Shown here: piece by piece, positions 18,701 to 27,710 of the stretch
How the letters are laid out: every line of letters begins with the position of its first letter
How positions within the stretch are numbered: the stretch's first letter is position 1
NCBI RefSeq assembly: GCF_900112255.1
Contig: NZ_FOLE01000008.1
Coordinates: forward strand, 1-64,000
Source: Flexibacter flexilis DSM 6793
GTDB lineage: Bacteria; Bacteroidota; Bacteroidia; Cytophagales; Flexibacteraceae
DNA: 64,000 nucleotides
Direction: 5' to 3'
Position numbers and translations under genes: made by a program
Notes under the pieces: model-generated
Database searches by the model: none
Told to the model about the DNA's origin: nothing
What the model saw: only the letters and a program-made list of their open reading frames with translations

Positions 18701-19327
18701 ATGGATATACAAATGCCCATCATGGACGGCGAAAAAGCCACCGAAATTATCCGCAAAGAACTCAAAATTGATACGCCGATTATCGCCCTTACTGCCAATG
18801 CTTTCCGACACGATATTGACAAATATCTGGACAAAGGCATGAACGATTTTATCATCAAACCCTACGATGAAGATTATTTCATAGGTAAAATACAACACGT
18901 TTTGGGGGGTGAGGCTGTGTCCATCAAAGAAGCTGAGCAACTGGCAAGAGCCGAAATGAAAATGCTAGAGGCCGAAAAGCCTACCAACGGTTTACTTTAC
19001 GACCTGACGTATTTGGAAAAAATGAGTAGGGGCAACAAGGCTTTTGTAGATAAAATGGTAAGCGTGTTTGTGGAGCAAACCAAACAAACCATGACGGACC
19101 TTGTGGAGGCTTTGGAGGCTGGCCAAATAGACCGTATCAATAAAGTATCGCACAAGGCTAAAGCTAGCATAGACCAAATGGGCATCAAATCGCTGTACAA
19201 TACAATTCGGGTGTTGGAGAAATTTGACCCAGAATCCAAAGACAAGGAGTCTTTGCGGCTGCTCATCGGCCAAACCAATCAACTTTTGCAACAAACCATT
19301 GACCAACTCACTCAACAATCACTTTAA
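15692..19327 (+). CDS. Hybrid sensor histidine kinase (PAS-PAS-GAF-PAS-HisKA-HATPase-REC-Hpt)
   Basis: A 1211-residue soluble kinase with no membrane segment. In order: an N-terminal region of about 130 residues, PAS (140-255), PAS with PAC (265-395), GAF (400-560), PAS (570-690), HisKA with H716 in NMSHEIRTP, HATPase (N box LINLIGNAIKF, G boxes DSGIGM and GTGLGLAIS), a receiver domain with D1005 in LMDIQMPIMDG, and an Hpt domain with H1154 in VSHKAKASI. This is a complete H-D-H phosphorelay. The final acceptors are probably the NtrC-type regulator encoded first in the operon and the lone CheY-like protein at 24277, whose receivers share SAQEEI and LK-GA-DY stretches. The signal is intracellular and probably linked to the FIST protein. 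Confidence 0.95.
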   Translation: MERNKIDIQVLFELTLQQMQGSNIEQIIQNALPLYLKKLNCIMAGVCHEGQLRFVLPRVVQSNETERNRLMQLQPEIMADTQPFFSKLIDGRYYFVYKLYTFGHLILVRNTPFSDSIEKELGKVIDQLGRLLTQANEEKQLKLLQNLVNNSSDAFQISKEDGQLYYINNVAEKRLGIPRDKITEHNVKDFEKLFEDPQQWYLHVQDLKENGKQILEGQNINQETGEYFPVEVTVNTVEVEGQTFVIANSRDISERKEQEKQLLETKQQLESILNHLDDIIWSVSIPDNQLIFVTPSVEKLFGFSVEHWKGNSDLWTDIIYADDKRIIRDIYYDLAHNGTYDVRYRIVTGAGQIKWVRNRGKFVYNDAGVAIRLDGVIMDKTKLYTAESSLQQELHLQETLTDIASTYINLDVSEIENTINQSLRKMGQFVDADRAYIFDYDFEKNTTSNTYEWCNEGIESEINNLQNVPMEYFPQWVEQHRKGLPFYIPDVSKLIHTGAHGLKAILQAQGIKSLMAIPMIDKEELIGFVGFDSVRMYHNYSEKETRLLTLFAQMLINVRSRQRWQKQLILQEEKFRNIIANMDLGLLEIDNNGGIVFFNQSFSSMFGYSLDKLQGFKLVDVLSDSDKEIIMQRIEQRQAGLTESYEYKTRSKDGSDLWLFISGAPNYNDKGQVTGSISIFLDITEQKVLEEQLAQAKSFAEAAAKAKELFLANMSHEIRTPLNVIIGMIRQLSKEQLSLQQSFYVKHSETAAKHLLTILNNILDIAKIESGELQIISKEFSLSVLAYNVHSIMHSQVKEKNLKFKLNVSPDLKPALLGDETRIRQVLINLIGNAIKFTDFGAISINVKVWQTTATHQRVSVEVEDSGIGMSQAFLGKIFDKFSQEQNNANRRYEGTGLGLAISNDLVRLMGGQLTVQSQKGQGSVFGFELDLPIGNEKNLLTASTHIQTGAFKGKKVLMAEDNEMNRFIARQSLEYLGFEIMEAENGQMAVDIVRAQRFDLILMDIQMPIMDGEKATEIIRKELKIDTPIIALTANAFRHDIDKYLDKGMNDFIIKPYDEDYFIGKIQHVLGGEAVSIKEAEQLARAEMKMLEAEKPTNGLLYDLTYLEKMSRGNKAFVDKMVSVFVEQTKQTMTDLVEALEAGQIDRINKVSHKAKASIDQMGIKSLYNTIRVLEKFDPESKDKESLRLLIGQTNQLLQQTIDQLTQQSL

Positions 19328-19350
19328 ATCAACTCCAAAACACGGAGATT

Positions 19351-19365
19351 TTCCAAGATTTGGAA
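19351..19365 (+). promoter_or_regulatory. Candidate upstream activator site 1
   Basis: TTCCAAGATTTGGAA is a palindrome with 6-base arms and a 3-base centre. Its centre is 89 bp upstream of the -12 GC of the sigma-54-like promoter at 19433-19448. It matches the site at 24141-24155 at 13 of 15 positions. Confidence 0.55.
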
Positions 19366-19432
19366 GTGATTTTTAAAACTACAAAAATATTAAAATACTG
19401 AAATTGAATACTTTGTGTGAATAAAAAATCTT

Positions 19433-19448
19433 TGGCATAAATCATGCG
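19433..19448 (+). promoter_or_regulatory. Candidate sigma-54 promoter P1 (giant T9SS protein)
   Basis: TGGCATAAATCATGCG has GG and GC separated by exactly 10 bases, as required for the sigma-54 -24/-12 element. The predicted transcription start is near 19459 and the start codon is at 19484. Confidence 0.6.
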
Positions 19449-19483
19449 TAATGCAGTGATGCACACGCTAAAAACGATTCGCC

Positions 19484-22400
19484 ATGAAAAGGATAATCTT
19501 ATTCATCTCCATACTGTTACTGGCCAAATGGGCTGCTTTCGGGCAAAGCGAACCATCCACCTATTTTAATATTTTTGTGCCACCCAACAACGAAGCCGTA
19601 CAACGCAACGTAGCGTTGGTAATTACAGCAGTAAGTGATAGCACAACCTTTACCATCACCGACGACGGCATGGACGGCGATACCGACGACAATGTACAAG
19701 GCGTTTTGATGGCGGGACAATCCTACATTTTGTACATCAAAGACAACGGCATCAACGACGACGCGCGTTATGCTTCGGGCGGCACGCTCAAACGCGATGG
19801 CGATTATTTTACCATCAACAGCAACAAAATTGTATATGCGTCCATGTCCACCGACAGCGATTGGCAACACAACTTTGTGCCGTCGGTAAACAAAAAATCC
19901 GTAGGTCAAAAATTCTACATTTATGCCCCGAAAGTAAGTAGCTCGCCGCGCGACCTTAATGTTTTTGCTTTCGAAAACAATACAACCATCTCTATTTACA
20001 AAATTTCGACGGTTACCACGCTCCAAACGGGCTACACCAACATTGATTTTGACCAAAAACAATGATATTATTTACCTCAACACGCAAGGCCGCGACGTAA
20101 TGCAGTCGGGCGCAACGTACATGATAGAGGCCAACAAAAACGTAAGTGTGCAATACGGTGCTTTGTGGGGAAATGAACGTGACGGCGGCGGTTATGTCCC
20201 TTCCTCGAATGGCAGTGCGTCGGGCGAGTTGTTTTATTTTGCTGTGCCATATCAGGCAGCTGGCGAACAAGAAATTAGAGTTTCTTCGTGGGACAGCAAT
20301 AACCAAGTACAACTTTCGCGCTATAGCGGCGGCCAATGGATAGCCATGAGTTCTTGGACACTCAACCAATACCAACCCGCCGACTGGGTAGGCAAACAAA
20401 ACGGAAATGCAACGTACGCCACACTTTTCCGCGTTACGTGTACGGCTGGCAAACGCGTTTCGGTGATGGAAGCCAACTGGATGGAAACTGGCGCAACCAA
20501 TACTTCGGACATGTCCACGATGCTTTCAGCAGAAAATGGCACTTGTTCTGGTAAAAAATATTTGGCGTATATGCTGCCACCCAGCACAGAAGGCAACGTT
20601 TATGATCCTTTTACCAATCAATTGTTTACGGGAAGTATTTCGCACTTTTACTTGTTTGCGGGCGGCCAAAGCACTACCGTAACCATCAAAGATGCCAAAA
20701 CCAATGGCGCGGTTTTGAATAAAACTTATAACATTGCCGCCGACCGCTACGCAGATGCCAAGTTTACCATTACAGAATGGAAAAGCATTTACAACGGAAC
20801 AGGTACAGCCGCTGGCGGTTCGGAACGGCCTTATGTGCTTATCGAATCGTCGCAAAATATTTCGGTGCTAAGTACCAACTTTAACGACAACTGGATGAAC
20901 TATTTTGGTTCGTCTTTGCCGCAAAGTTTCAAGTTGGGGGCGGCTTCTTCCAGCCCAGATGCGATTCCCGGCCAACAGGTTACTTTTACCACCTCACTGA
21001 CCCAAGACAACGTAACGATTACGGGTACGAGCATGGAAGTAAATGTCGGTTCGGGGCTTTTGCCGATTAGTAGCGTGTTGTACAACAACGGCCAGCAAGT
21101 CCAAACAGGAACGATTACGACCACTTCCGACGGCAGCCTGATTACATTCCAAGACATCAGTACCATTACGGCCACCGACAACTACCAAATGCAAACTACC
21201 GTGTTGGTCAAATCTACTTACGATAACGGCACGGTCATTCCTAACGGCGTGATTTTGAGTACTGAAACCGTCGTGAGTGGCACGGTAAACGGCGAATTTC
21301 AGCAGGCTTTCGTGTCCAAAGGGATTCAGAACAACACGGCCAATACTGCTAATTTGTTGTTCTCGGCTTGCCACCAAACCACGGTGGGCAGCACCGTAAA
21401 CGACGCTTGGAATGCCGCTTGGGTGGACTATAACAATGACGGTTGGGAAGATTTGTGTGTGGCTACCAAATCCGAAACGCAAGCCAATGAGCTGTATCGG
21501 AACAACGGAAACGGCACTTTTACCAAAATCACGAATATTAATTTTGTAAACGAAAAGGCACTCACTACCGCCAGCGTTTGGGCAGACATTAACAATGATG
21601 GCCGCATGGACGTGCTGTTGGTTAATTCGTCCAAAACCCGTTCTAAATTGTTCTTGAACAACGGCAACAGCAACTTTACGGAACTGAAAAATTCGGGCAT
21701 AGACACCAATCCAGAATATTTTCATGGGGCGGCTTTCGCCGACTTCGACAACGACGGTTTCGTGGATTTGGTAATGACAAATTTCTTCCAAACCCGATTC
21801 CATCAGCTTTACCGCAACAATGGCAACAATACGTTTAGCCGCGTAGAAAATACGCCTGTAACGCAAGAAACCGAACGTTCTTTAGCTCCGATTCTGGCCG
21901 ATTACAACAACGATGGACTTGTAGATATTTTCATTCCCAACGGCAATAACAGACCTAATTCTTTGTTCAAAAACGTAGGAAATTTTCAGTTCCAAAAAGT
22001 AAACGATGCGACTTTGGCGGCAGATGCCAAAAACAGCGTTGGCGCGGCTTGGGGCGATTTGAACAACGACGGTTTCTTGGATTTGGTGGTGGTGAATGCT
22101 TCCAAACAAACCAACGATTTGTATTTGAACGTACAAGGACAATCGTTTATGAAAGTTCAAAACTCGCTTTTTGCAGAATATAACGGTGATAATCATGGGG
22201 TTGTGTGTGCCGACCTCGACAATGACGGTTGGACGGATATTTTCATGACCAACGACAACGGCCTTTCGATGCTTTATCTCAATGACCACAACGGAGGCTT
22301 TACCCTCAAACCTGAAGAGTTGATTGCGGGTAGCTTGGGCAAAGCCTACGGCGTGGCTTACGGCGACTATAACAAAGATGGCGCATTGGATTTGGTGGTA

Positions 22401-24068
22401 ACCACGCACACGACTGGCACGACTGGTTTTTATTGCCATAATCCTTCTACCAACAACTGGATAGGCTTTAAACTGCAAGGCGTTTATAGCAACAAAGCGG
22501 CTATCGGGGCGCAAGTGGCCATCAAAGCCAACGGCGTTTGGCAGTATCGCCAGCTTTTGCCCGTGTCGGGTTTTGGTAGCCAAAATACTACGCTTATTCA
22601 TTTTGGTTTGGCGGCTACTTCGCAAGTAGATTCGGTGCGGGTGTTGTGGCCTTCGGGAATAAAACAATACGTAACAGGTTACAGTTCGGGTACTTACAAT
22701 GCCGTGCAAGAGCAAGGCGGAACGGTGGTAATGGGCAAAGCCTTTAACGACCTCAACGGCAATGGCGTACAAAATGCGGGGGAAAATACGGTGGGCAATT
22801 TGGGACTAAACATTGACCCAACGGGCATTTCGTTGCGCACCGACGAGGCAGGCACTTTCCAACTCTACACCCGCGAAAGCAGCTTACAATTTAGTTTGAA
22901 TAATACGTCTTATTGGTCTTTGAATCAAAATTTTGCAACCATCAACAACACCAATCCGAATGATACGCTATGGGCAAACGTGCCGGTGCAAGCCGTTACG
23001 AATGGTTATGATTTGGCTGTAAGTTTTGCTACGACGGCTTGGCGCAGAGGTTTTGAAAATCAAACCGTTTTGGTGGTGCAGAATTTGGGTACTACGGCGG
23101 CGGGCAGCGCACAAGTAAAACTCACGTATCCGAACAATGTGTATTTGAAAACAGCCGATGCCAATTACAGCGTTTCGGGCAAAGAATATACTTGGCAAAT
23201 CGGGACGTTGGAGGCAGGAGCAAGCCGTACGTTTTTGATTACGGACAGCGTAGGTTTGGGCTTGGCTACGGGCAATAGCGTAACACTTACGGCCAACACG
23301 TCGGCTTCGGGGCTGGACGTAAACGCCGCCAACAACACGGCGCAGGAGGACATTACGATTGTGGGCGCGATTGACCCCAACGACATTTCGGTTTCGCCAA
23401 AAGGCAAAGGCAGTTTGGGTTATGTGAATCCTGACCAAGTGCTTACTTACACGATTCGTTTCGAAAACTCAGGTACTTACAAAGCAACGTATGTAGTGTT
23501 AGAAAGTCAATTGCCTGCGGGACTGGATTTTAATACGTTCCAAGTAGTTGGCGCAAGTCATCATTACACTTACTCGTTAGACCGCGACGGCAACCTGAAC
23601 GTATCGTTTAGCCACATAGATTTGCCTACGGTTTACGATAACCCGACGGCGGCGCACGGTTATTTCAAATATCAAATCAAACCAAAAAATAACTTGGCAG
23701 GCGATACGCGACTGTTGAACCAAGCGAATATTACCTTCGATTTTGAAGCTCCAATCGCGACGAATATTGTCCAAAATACGATTCGCTTCAAAGGTAGCAA
23801 CGCGGTCAAATCATTGATTTTGTACCCGAATCCCGCCACCGACGAAGTTACTTTGGTACTCGACAAGGCGCATGAGTCCGTAACCGAACCGCAAGTAATT
23901 TTGCAATGGCAAGTAATGGATTTGTTGGGGAGGGTGAAAATGGAAGCCTATGGCCTAAGCCAGCCCGAAGCACAAGTACGTGTCGCGAATTTGGAAAAAG
24001 GCGTGTATTTGCTCAAGGCTTGGGACCAATACGGCGTGCTTTATATTGGCCAACTCACCAAGCAGTAA
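19484..24068 (+). CDS. Giant secreted FG-GAP/ASPIC protein with T9SS sorting domain, interrupted by an apparent +1 frameshift
   Basis: Reading starts at ATG 19484 (signal peptide, FISILLLAKWAAFGQ) and stops at 20065. The continuation is in another frame and runs to 24068. The two join perfectly (TNIDFDQ then NNDIIYLNTQGRD) if one A is removed from the AAAAA run at 20055-20059, giving about 1527 residues. Domains: an IgGFc-binding-like N-terminal domain, about seven FG-GAP/VCBS repeats with calcium-loop motifs such as DYNNDGLVDIF and DLNNDGFLDLV, an ASPIC/UnbV domain (IGAQVAIKANG, VRVLWPSG), a DUF11-like part, a DPND domain related to that of the LRR proteins, and a T9SS sorting tail (LYPNPATDEV ... 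GVYLLKAW). It is probably a calcium-stabilised surface adhesin. The frameshift may be a sequencing error, a real inactivation or phase variation. A sigma-54-like promoter lies directly upstream. Confidence 0.85.
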
Positions 24069-24104
24069 ATTTTAAATATAGTTGTTTTGTTTGTGCTCTC
24101 TAGT

Positions 24105-24138
24105 GCCCAAAGGCCGCTTCTCGTAAGCGGCTTTTGGC
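24105..24138 (+). terminator. Terminator of the giant T9SS gene
   Basis: GCCCAAAGGCCGCTT (24105-24119) pairs with AAGCGGCTTTTGGC (24125-24138) with small imperfections; the loop is about 5 bases. Confidence 0.7.
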
Positions 24139-24140
24139 AT

Positions 24141-24155
24141 TTCCATAATTTGGAA
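24141..24155 (+). promoter_or_regulatory. Candidate upstream activator site 2
   Basis: TTCCATAATTTGGAA lies with its centre 96 bp upstream of the -12 GC at 24243-24244. A half-site (TCTGGAA) follows about 20 bp downstream. Confidence 0.55.
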
Positions 24156-24229
24156 AAACATAATGAATCTGGAAGAAATATAATTTTATTTATGTTTTTA
24201 AGTTATTGATAATCTGATAGTTATTTATT

Positions 24230-24245
24230 TGGTACGAAAATGGCA
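24230..24245 (+). promoter_or_regulatory. Candidate sigma-54 promoter P2 (exopolysaccharide operon)
   Basis: TGGTACGAAAATGGCA shows GG-N10-GC and differs from the TGGCACG-N4-TTGCA consensus at only two positions. The start codon of the first gene is at 24277, about 20 bp after the predicted transcription start. Confidence 0.65.
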
Positions 24246-24276
24246 TTTAATTTACCAAACTTAAAATTATACGGAT

Positions 24277-24708
24277 ATGAGAACGGTCGAAAACAAAATA
24301 TTTCTGGTAGATGATGATGTTTTTCATCTTGAATTAATGGAGCATATTCTCCACAATTTTGGTTACACAGACGTACACAAATACGAAAATGGGGTGTCGT
24401 GTTTGGATAATATTCATCATAATCCGCAAATCGTTTTTCTGGATCATAACATGGATATTTATTCGGGTTATGAGGTGTTACGGAAAATCAAACGCCAGAA
24501 TCCCAATATTTTTGTGGTGATGGTGTCGGCGCAAGAAGAAATCAAGACCGCCGTAGATGCTCTCAAGCATGGGGCTTTTGATTATGTACAAAAATCTGGA
24601 AATATGATAGAAAATGTTGCAGATGTTCTAAAAAGAATTGAACTTGTAAAAGAAAAGTTAAGAGAACGAAAACCGACTTTTCTTAAAGCAGTGTTCGGTT
24701 TCTTATAA
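24277..24708 (+). CDS. Single-domain response regulator (CheY-like)
   Basis: A 143-residue protein consisting of one receiver domain: acidic pocket D12-D13-D14 (FLVDDDV), phospho-acceptor D56 (FLDHNMD), switch Ser in MVSAQEE and Lys in DYVQKSG. There is no output domain, only a basic C-terminal tail. It is the first gene behind sigma-54-like promoter P2 and sits 21 bases before the Wza-like gene. Its receiver resembles that of the NtrC-type regulator at 13262, so it may take phosphate from the same kinase, as a phosphate sink or as a direct controller of polysaccharide export. That role is inference. Confidence 0.9.
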   Translation: MRTVENKIFLVDDDVFHLELMEHILHNFGYTDVHKYENGVSCLDNIHHNPQIVFLDHNMDIYSGYEVLRKIKRQNPNIFVVMVSAQEEIKTAVDALKHGAFDYVQKSGNMIENVADVLKRIELVKEKLRERKPTFLKAVFGFL

Positions 24709-24729
24709 GGCAAACAGCAACGCATAAGT

Positions 24730-25479
24730 ATGGTAAATCTGAGATTCGGTGTAATTATTTTATTCTTGTTACTACTTTTTGGGGCTTGCAAAACTACTAA
24801 CTTGTTCGAAGCAAGACATGCAAGCAATCGGGTAGCCGATTTGGATAGCTTATTTTGGGCTGACTCTTCTTACGAATACCATATTCGCCGCGACGACAAA
24901 ATTACCATTAGCCTCTGGGGACACGACGATTTGAGCGTGGGCTCTACTTACGGGATTTATAACTCCAATGAAGTATATGGCAAATGGCTCATGGTGGACA
25001 GCAAAGGCAATGTAGAAATTCCGCGTATCGGAACCATGCACGTTGAGTCGCTTTCCATTACCCAAATGAAAGACACGCTTCGTACGCTTTATGCTCGGTG
25101 GGTGCGCGACCCCATCGTAGATGTAAAAGTGCTGAACCGAGAAATTACGATACTCGGAGAAGTGCGTGACCCACAGGTAATTACAGTGGACAAAGAACGC
25201 AATACTTTGCTGGATATGATTACGCGCTGCAAGGGTTTTGAGTTTTATGCCAACATCAAATACATTAAAGTTTTCAGGCAAAAAGGGCCTCACGTACACG
25301 TAGCCAACATCAACTTGAGCAAGGGCAGCTATTTCGACAAGCGCAATATTTACTTGTATCCAGGTGATGTGGTGGTAGTTCCCTCTAAGGCTTACAAAGA
25401 GTTTGACAAGCGGGTATCTACGATTATTCCATTTACGACCACCGTAACTGCCGCCGCCATTTTCATGGGGCTTTTCTAA
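24730..25479 (+). CDS. Polysaccharide export outer-membrane lipoprotein (Wza-like)
   Basis: A 249-residue lipoprotein with lipobox LLLFGAC at the N-terminus. The polysaccharide-export (Poly_export) domain is visible from YHIRRDDKITISLWGHDDLSVGS to VDVKVLNREITILGEV. An SLBB-type domain (ITVDKERNTLLDMITRCKGF ... NIYLYPGDVVVVP) and a C-terminal hydrophobic segment follow. It is expected to form the outer-membrane channel for the exported polysaccharide, partnered with the Wzc-like protein 14 bases downstream. The length is shorter than E. coli Wza (about 380 residues), which is common for Bacteroidota homologues. Confidence 0.92.
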   Translation: MVNLRFGVIILFLLLLFGACKTTNLFEARHASNRVADLDSLFWADSSYEYHIRRDDKITISLWGHDDLSVGSTYGIYNSNEVYGKWLMVDSKGNVEIPRIGTMHVESLSITQMKDTLRTLYARWVRDPIVDVKVLNREITILGEVRDPQVITVDKERNTLLDMITRCKGFEFYANIKYIKVFRQKGPHVHVANINLSKGSYFDKRNIYLYPGDVVVVPSKAYKEFDKRVSTIIPFTTTVTAAAIFMGLF

Positions 25480-25493
25480 CCCAAATCTAATTT

Positions 25494-27710
25494 ATGGGAG
25501 ATTCTTTTAGCTTTCTAAAACCCTATTTGAGAGGCTGGCCTATTATTTTGGGGGCGATGGTGCTTGCCTACATGATTGCGGCTAAATATCTCACTTACGT
25601 AACGCCCATGTACGAGAGTTCGGCCAAAATGCGGGTTGCCGATGCGCAAGAAGGCGTACATAACAGTAACTTGTTCAAGGACTTAGATGTTTTTTCGAAC
25701 ACTCACAAACTCGCCGCCGAAATCGAAATAATGAAATCGCGCGTGCTACTGACGAAGGCCATCAAAAAGCTACCGTTTGAAGTGGAACTGTACAGGGTGG
25801 GAAGTTTTAAGAAATATGAACTCTACGATGAGAGTCCTTTTGTGGTGCAGATTCTGTATTTTGAAGAAAAAACCAAAGACGTAATGTTGCCGCTGGTCAT
25901 TACCGAAAAGGGAAAAATTACGATTACTTGCCCCGACGGAAACATTGCTACTGGCATGATGGGCGACACGCTCAGTTGCTTGCATTTTCGCATTATCATA
26001 AAGCTCAACTACTCGTATATCCAGTCCAAAAAAGATGTGAAAGTAGCGGACACTTACGAAATGCTCGTCAAGAGTGAAGAAAAACTTTTGTCCGAAATTG
26101 ATAAAAACTTAGATGTAATTACGGTGGACAAAGACGTTCCCGTGATTCGCATCGCCTACAAGGCCTCACATCCGCACAAAGCCGCCGACTTTCCTAATGC
26201 TTTGGCGCGGGCTTATATCGAAGATTATATCGAAAATAAATACCACGCCGCCAACGTAACCGTTAATTTCTTGAACGATCGCATCAAAGACATTAACGAC
26301 CAACTCACGGCCACCGAAAACAAGATTTTAGCTTTTCGGGAACAAGAAGGCATCACGAACATTAGGCAAGAAACCGAGACGGATTTGCGCCAAATCTCGC
26401 AGCTCAAAATTCAGCAAACCAACCTGAAAATGAGCCTCGATGCCATCAAGCAATTGGAGCAATATGTAAAATCTGGGCAAGACCATTTTTTGGATTTAGC
26501 TCCTAATTTTGAGGCGTTTACGGATTTGCTTTCTACCGAAATTATCAAAAATATTAAGTTGCTTCAGGCCGAAAAAAAGGACTTGTTGCTCAAATACACC
26601 GAAAATGAAGAGAAAGTCCGCATCATTGATGTAAAGATAAAAGACCTAACCTCGTATCTGATAGAAAGTATTACCAACACGCGCCGCAACACAGAAACCA
26701 AATACAATCAGTTGGTGGACGACATAGAAGCCGCCGAAGCCGTTTTCGTAACTGTTCCCGAAAAAGAAAAAATGCTTACGATTATGAATCGGGAATTTGA
26801 TATTTACCAACAATCGTACAATTTCCTGAACAGTAAGAAGATAGAAGCCGAAATCGCTCGCGCCGCTCGCATTGCGTTTCACCGCATCATTACGCCTGCC
26901 ACCGTGAGCAAAAGCCCTGTTTCGCCGAACGTGGCCATTATCAAAATTGTGTCGGCATTGCTGGGTATGATGGGAAGTATCATGTTGATTATGGTGGTGC
27001 ATACGCTCAAAGCCAAAGTAAATGAACCGTCGAACATCGAAAAAAACACCATGATTCCGCTTTCGGCTAATATTCCCAAGCTCAAGAAAGATTTGATTCC
27101 GATGTATTTCCTGAATTTGATTGGCCAATGGGAAGTGAAAAAGCTGTTTAGTAGTGGTCAAATCATTGTTTGCAATCATTTTTCCCCAGACGAAGGCGCG
27201 GATTTTATTGTTAAAAATTTGGCACAAGCCTTTTGCTTTCAAGAAAGAAAAACATTGCTGATTCGCTTTGCGGAAAATGTTTGGGAAGTGAATAACCACC
27301 AAAATCCACCGACGCAAGTAGAAGATTATTACTGGGAGTTGCCTGTCAGGGTGAAGGATATGTACTCGTTCACTTCGGAGCAAATAAAACAGTGGCTCAC
27401 GAATTTAGCAGTAGATTACGACGTAGTATTGATAAGAAATGCACCCATTGGCGATGCCATTACGTTGCCTGTGATGGCGGCCACCGACCTGAATTTTATG
27501 TGTTTGGATGCTCGCCTCAGCCCGATGAGTCGGGTAATGGAAACGCAACTGATACAAGACGAATACAAATTGGCAAACTTTCATTTCGCGCTGAATCGGT
27601 CTGGTTATAATCCAAGTTTCGTAAAAGAAGTGCTTTTGTGTATTTGGGGTAACATAGAAAGAATAAAACGCATGGTTATCGTCAAGATTTATAAAAAATT
27701 CAAACGATGA
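25494..27710 (+). CDS. Wzc/GumC-like polysaccharide co-polymerase with degenerate BY-kinase domain
   Basis: A 738-residue inner-membrane protein. It has a first transmembrane helix at about 14-33, a large periplasmic Wzz domain with coiled coils (about 250-430) and a second helix at about 480-503 (IIKIVSALLGMMGSIMLIMVV). The cytoplasmic domain (505-738) has the outline of a bacterial tyrosine kinase. Where Walker A should read GEGKS it has DEGADF, and the Walker B region is VDYDVVLIRNAPIGDA instead of the usual DTPP. There is no tyrosine cluster at the C-terminus. It probably sets chain length and couples to Wza but cannot hydrolyse ATP in the usual way. The gene overlaps the flippase gene by 4 bases. 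Confidence 0.88.
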   Translation: MGDSFSFLKPYLRGWPIILGAMVLAYMIAAKYLTYVTPMYESSAKMRVADAQEGVHNSNLFKDLDVFSNTHKLAAEIEIMKSRVLLTKAIKKLPFEVELYRVGSFKKYELYDESPFVVQILYFEEKTKDVMLPLVITEKGKITITCPDGNIATGMMGDTLSCLHFRIIIKLNYSYIQSKKDVKVADTYEMLVKSEEKLLSEIDKNLDVITVDKDVPVIRIAYKASHPHKAADFPNALARAYIEDYIENKYHAANVTVNFLNDRIKDINDQLTATENKILAFREQEGITNIRQETETDLRQISQLKIQQTNLKMSLDAIKQLEQYVKSGQDHFLDLAPNFEAFTDLLSTEIIKNIKLLQAEKKDLLLKYTENEEKVRIIDVKIKDLTSYLIESITNTRRNTETKYNQLVDDIEAAEAVFVTVPEKEKMLTIMNREFDIYQQSYNFLNSKKIEAEIARAARIAFHRIITPATVSKSPVSPNVAIIKIVSALLGMMGSIMLIMVVHTLKAKVNEPSNIEKNTMIPLSANIPKLKKDLIPMYFLNLIGQWEVKKLFSSGQIIVCNHFSPDEGADFIVKNLAQAFCFQERKTLLIRFAENVWEVNNHQNPPTQVEDYYWELPVRVKDMYSFTSEQIKQWLTNLAVDYDVVLIRNAPIGDAITLPVMAATDLNFMCLDARLSPMSRVMETQLIQDEYKLANFHFALNRSGYNPSFVKEVLLCIWGNIERIKRMVIVKIYKKFKR

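Noticed and set aside
20051-20065. Programmed +1 frameshifting
   Set aside because: No known slippery motif with a following structure is evident, and simple loss of one A restores the frame; a homopolymer error or mutation is the simpler explanation.
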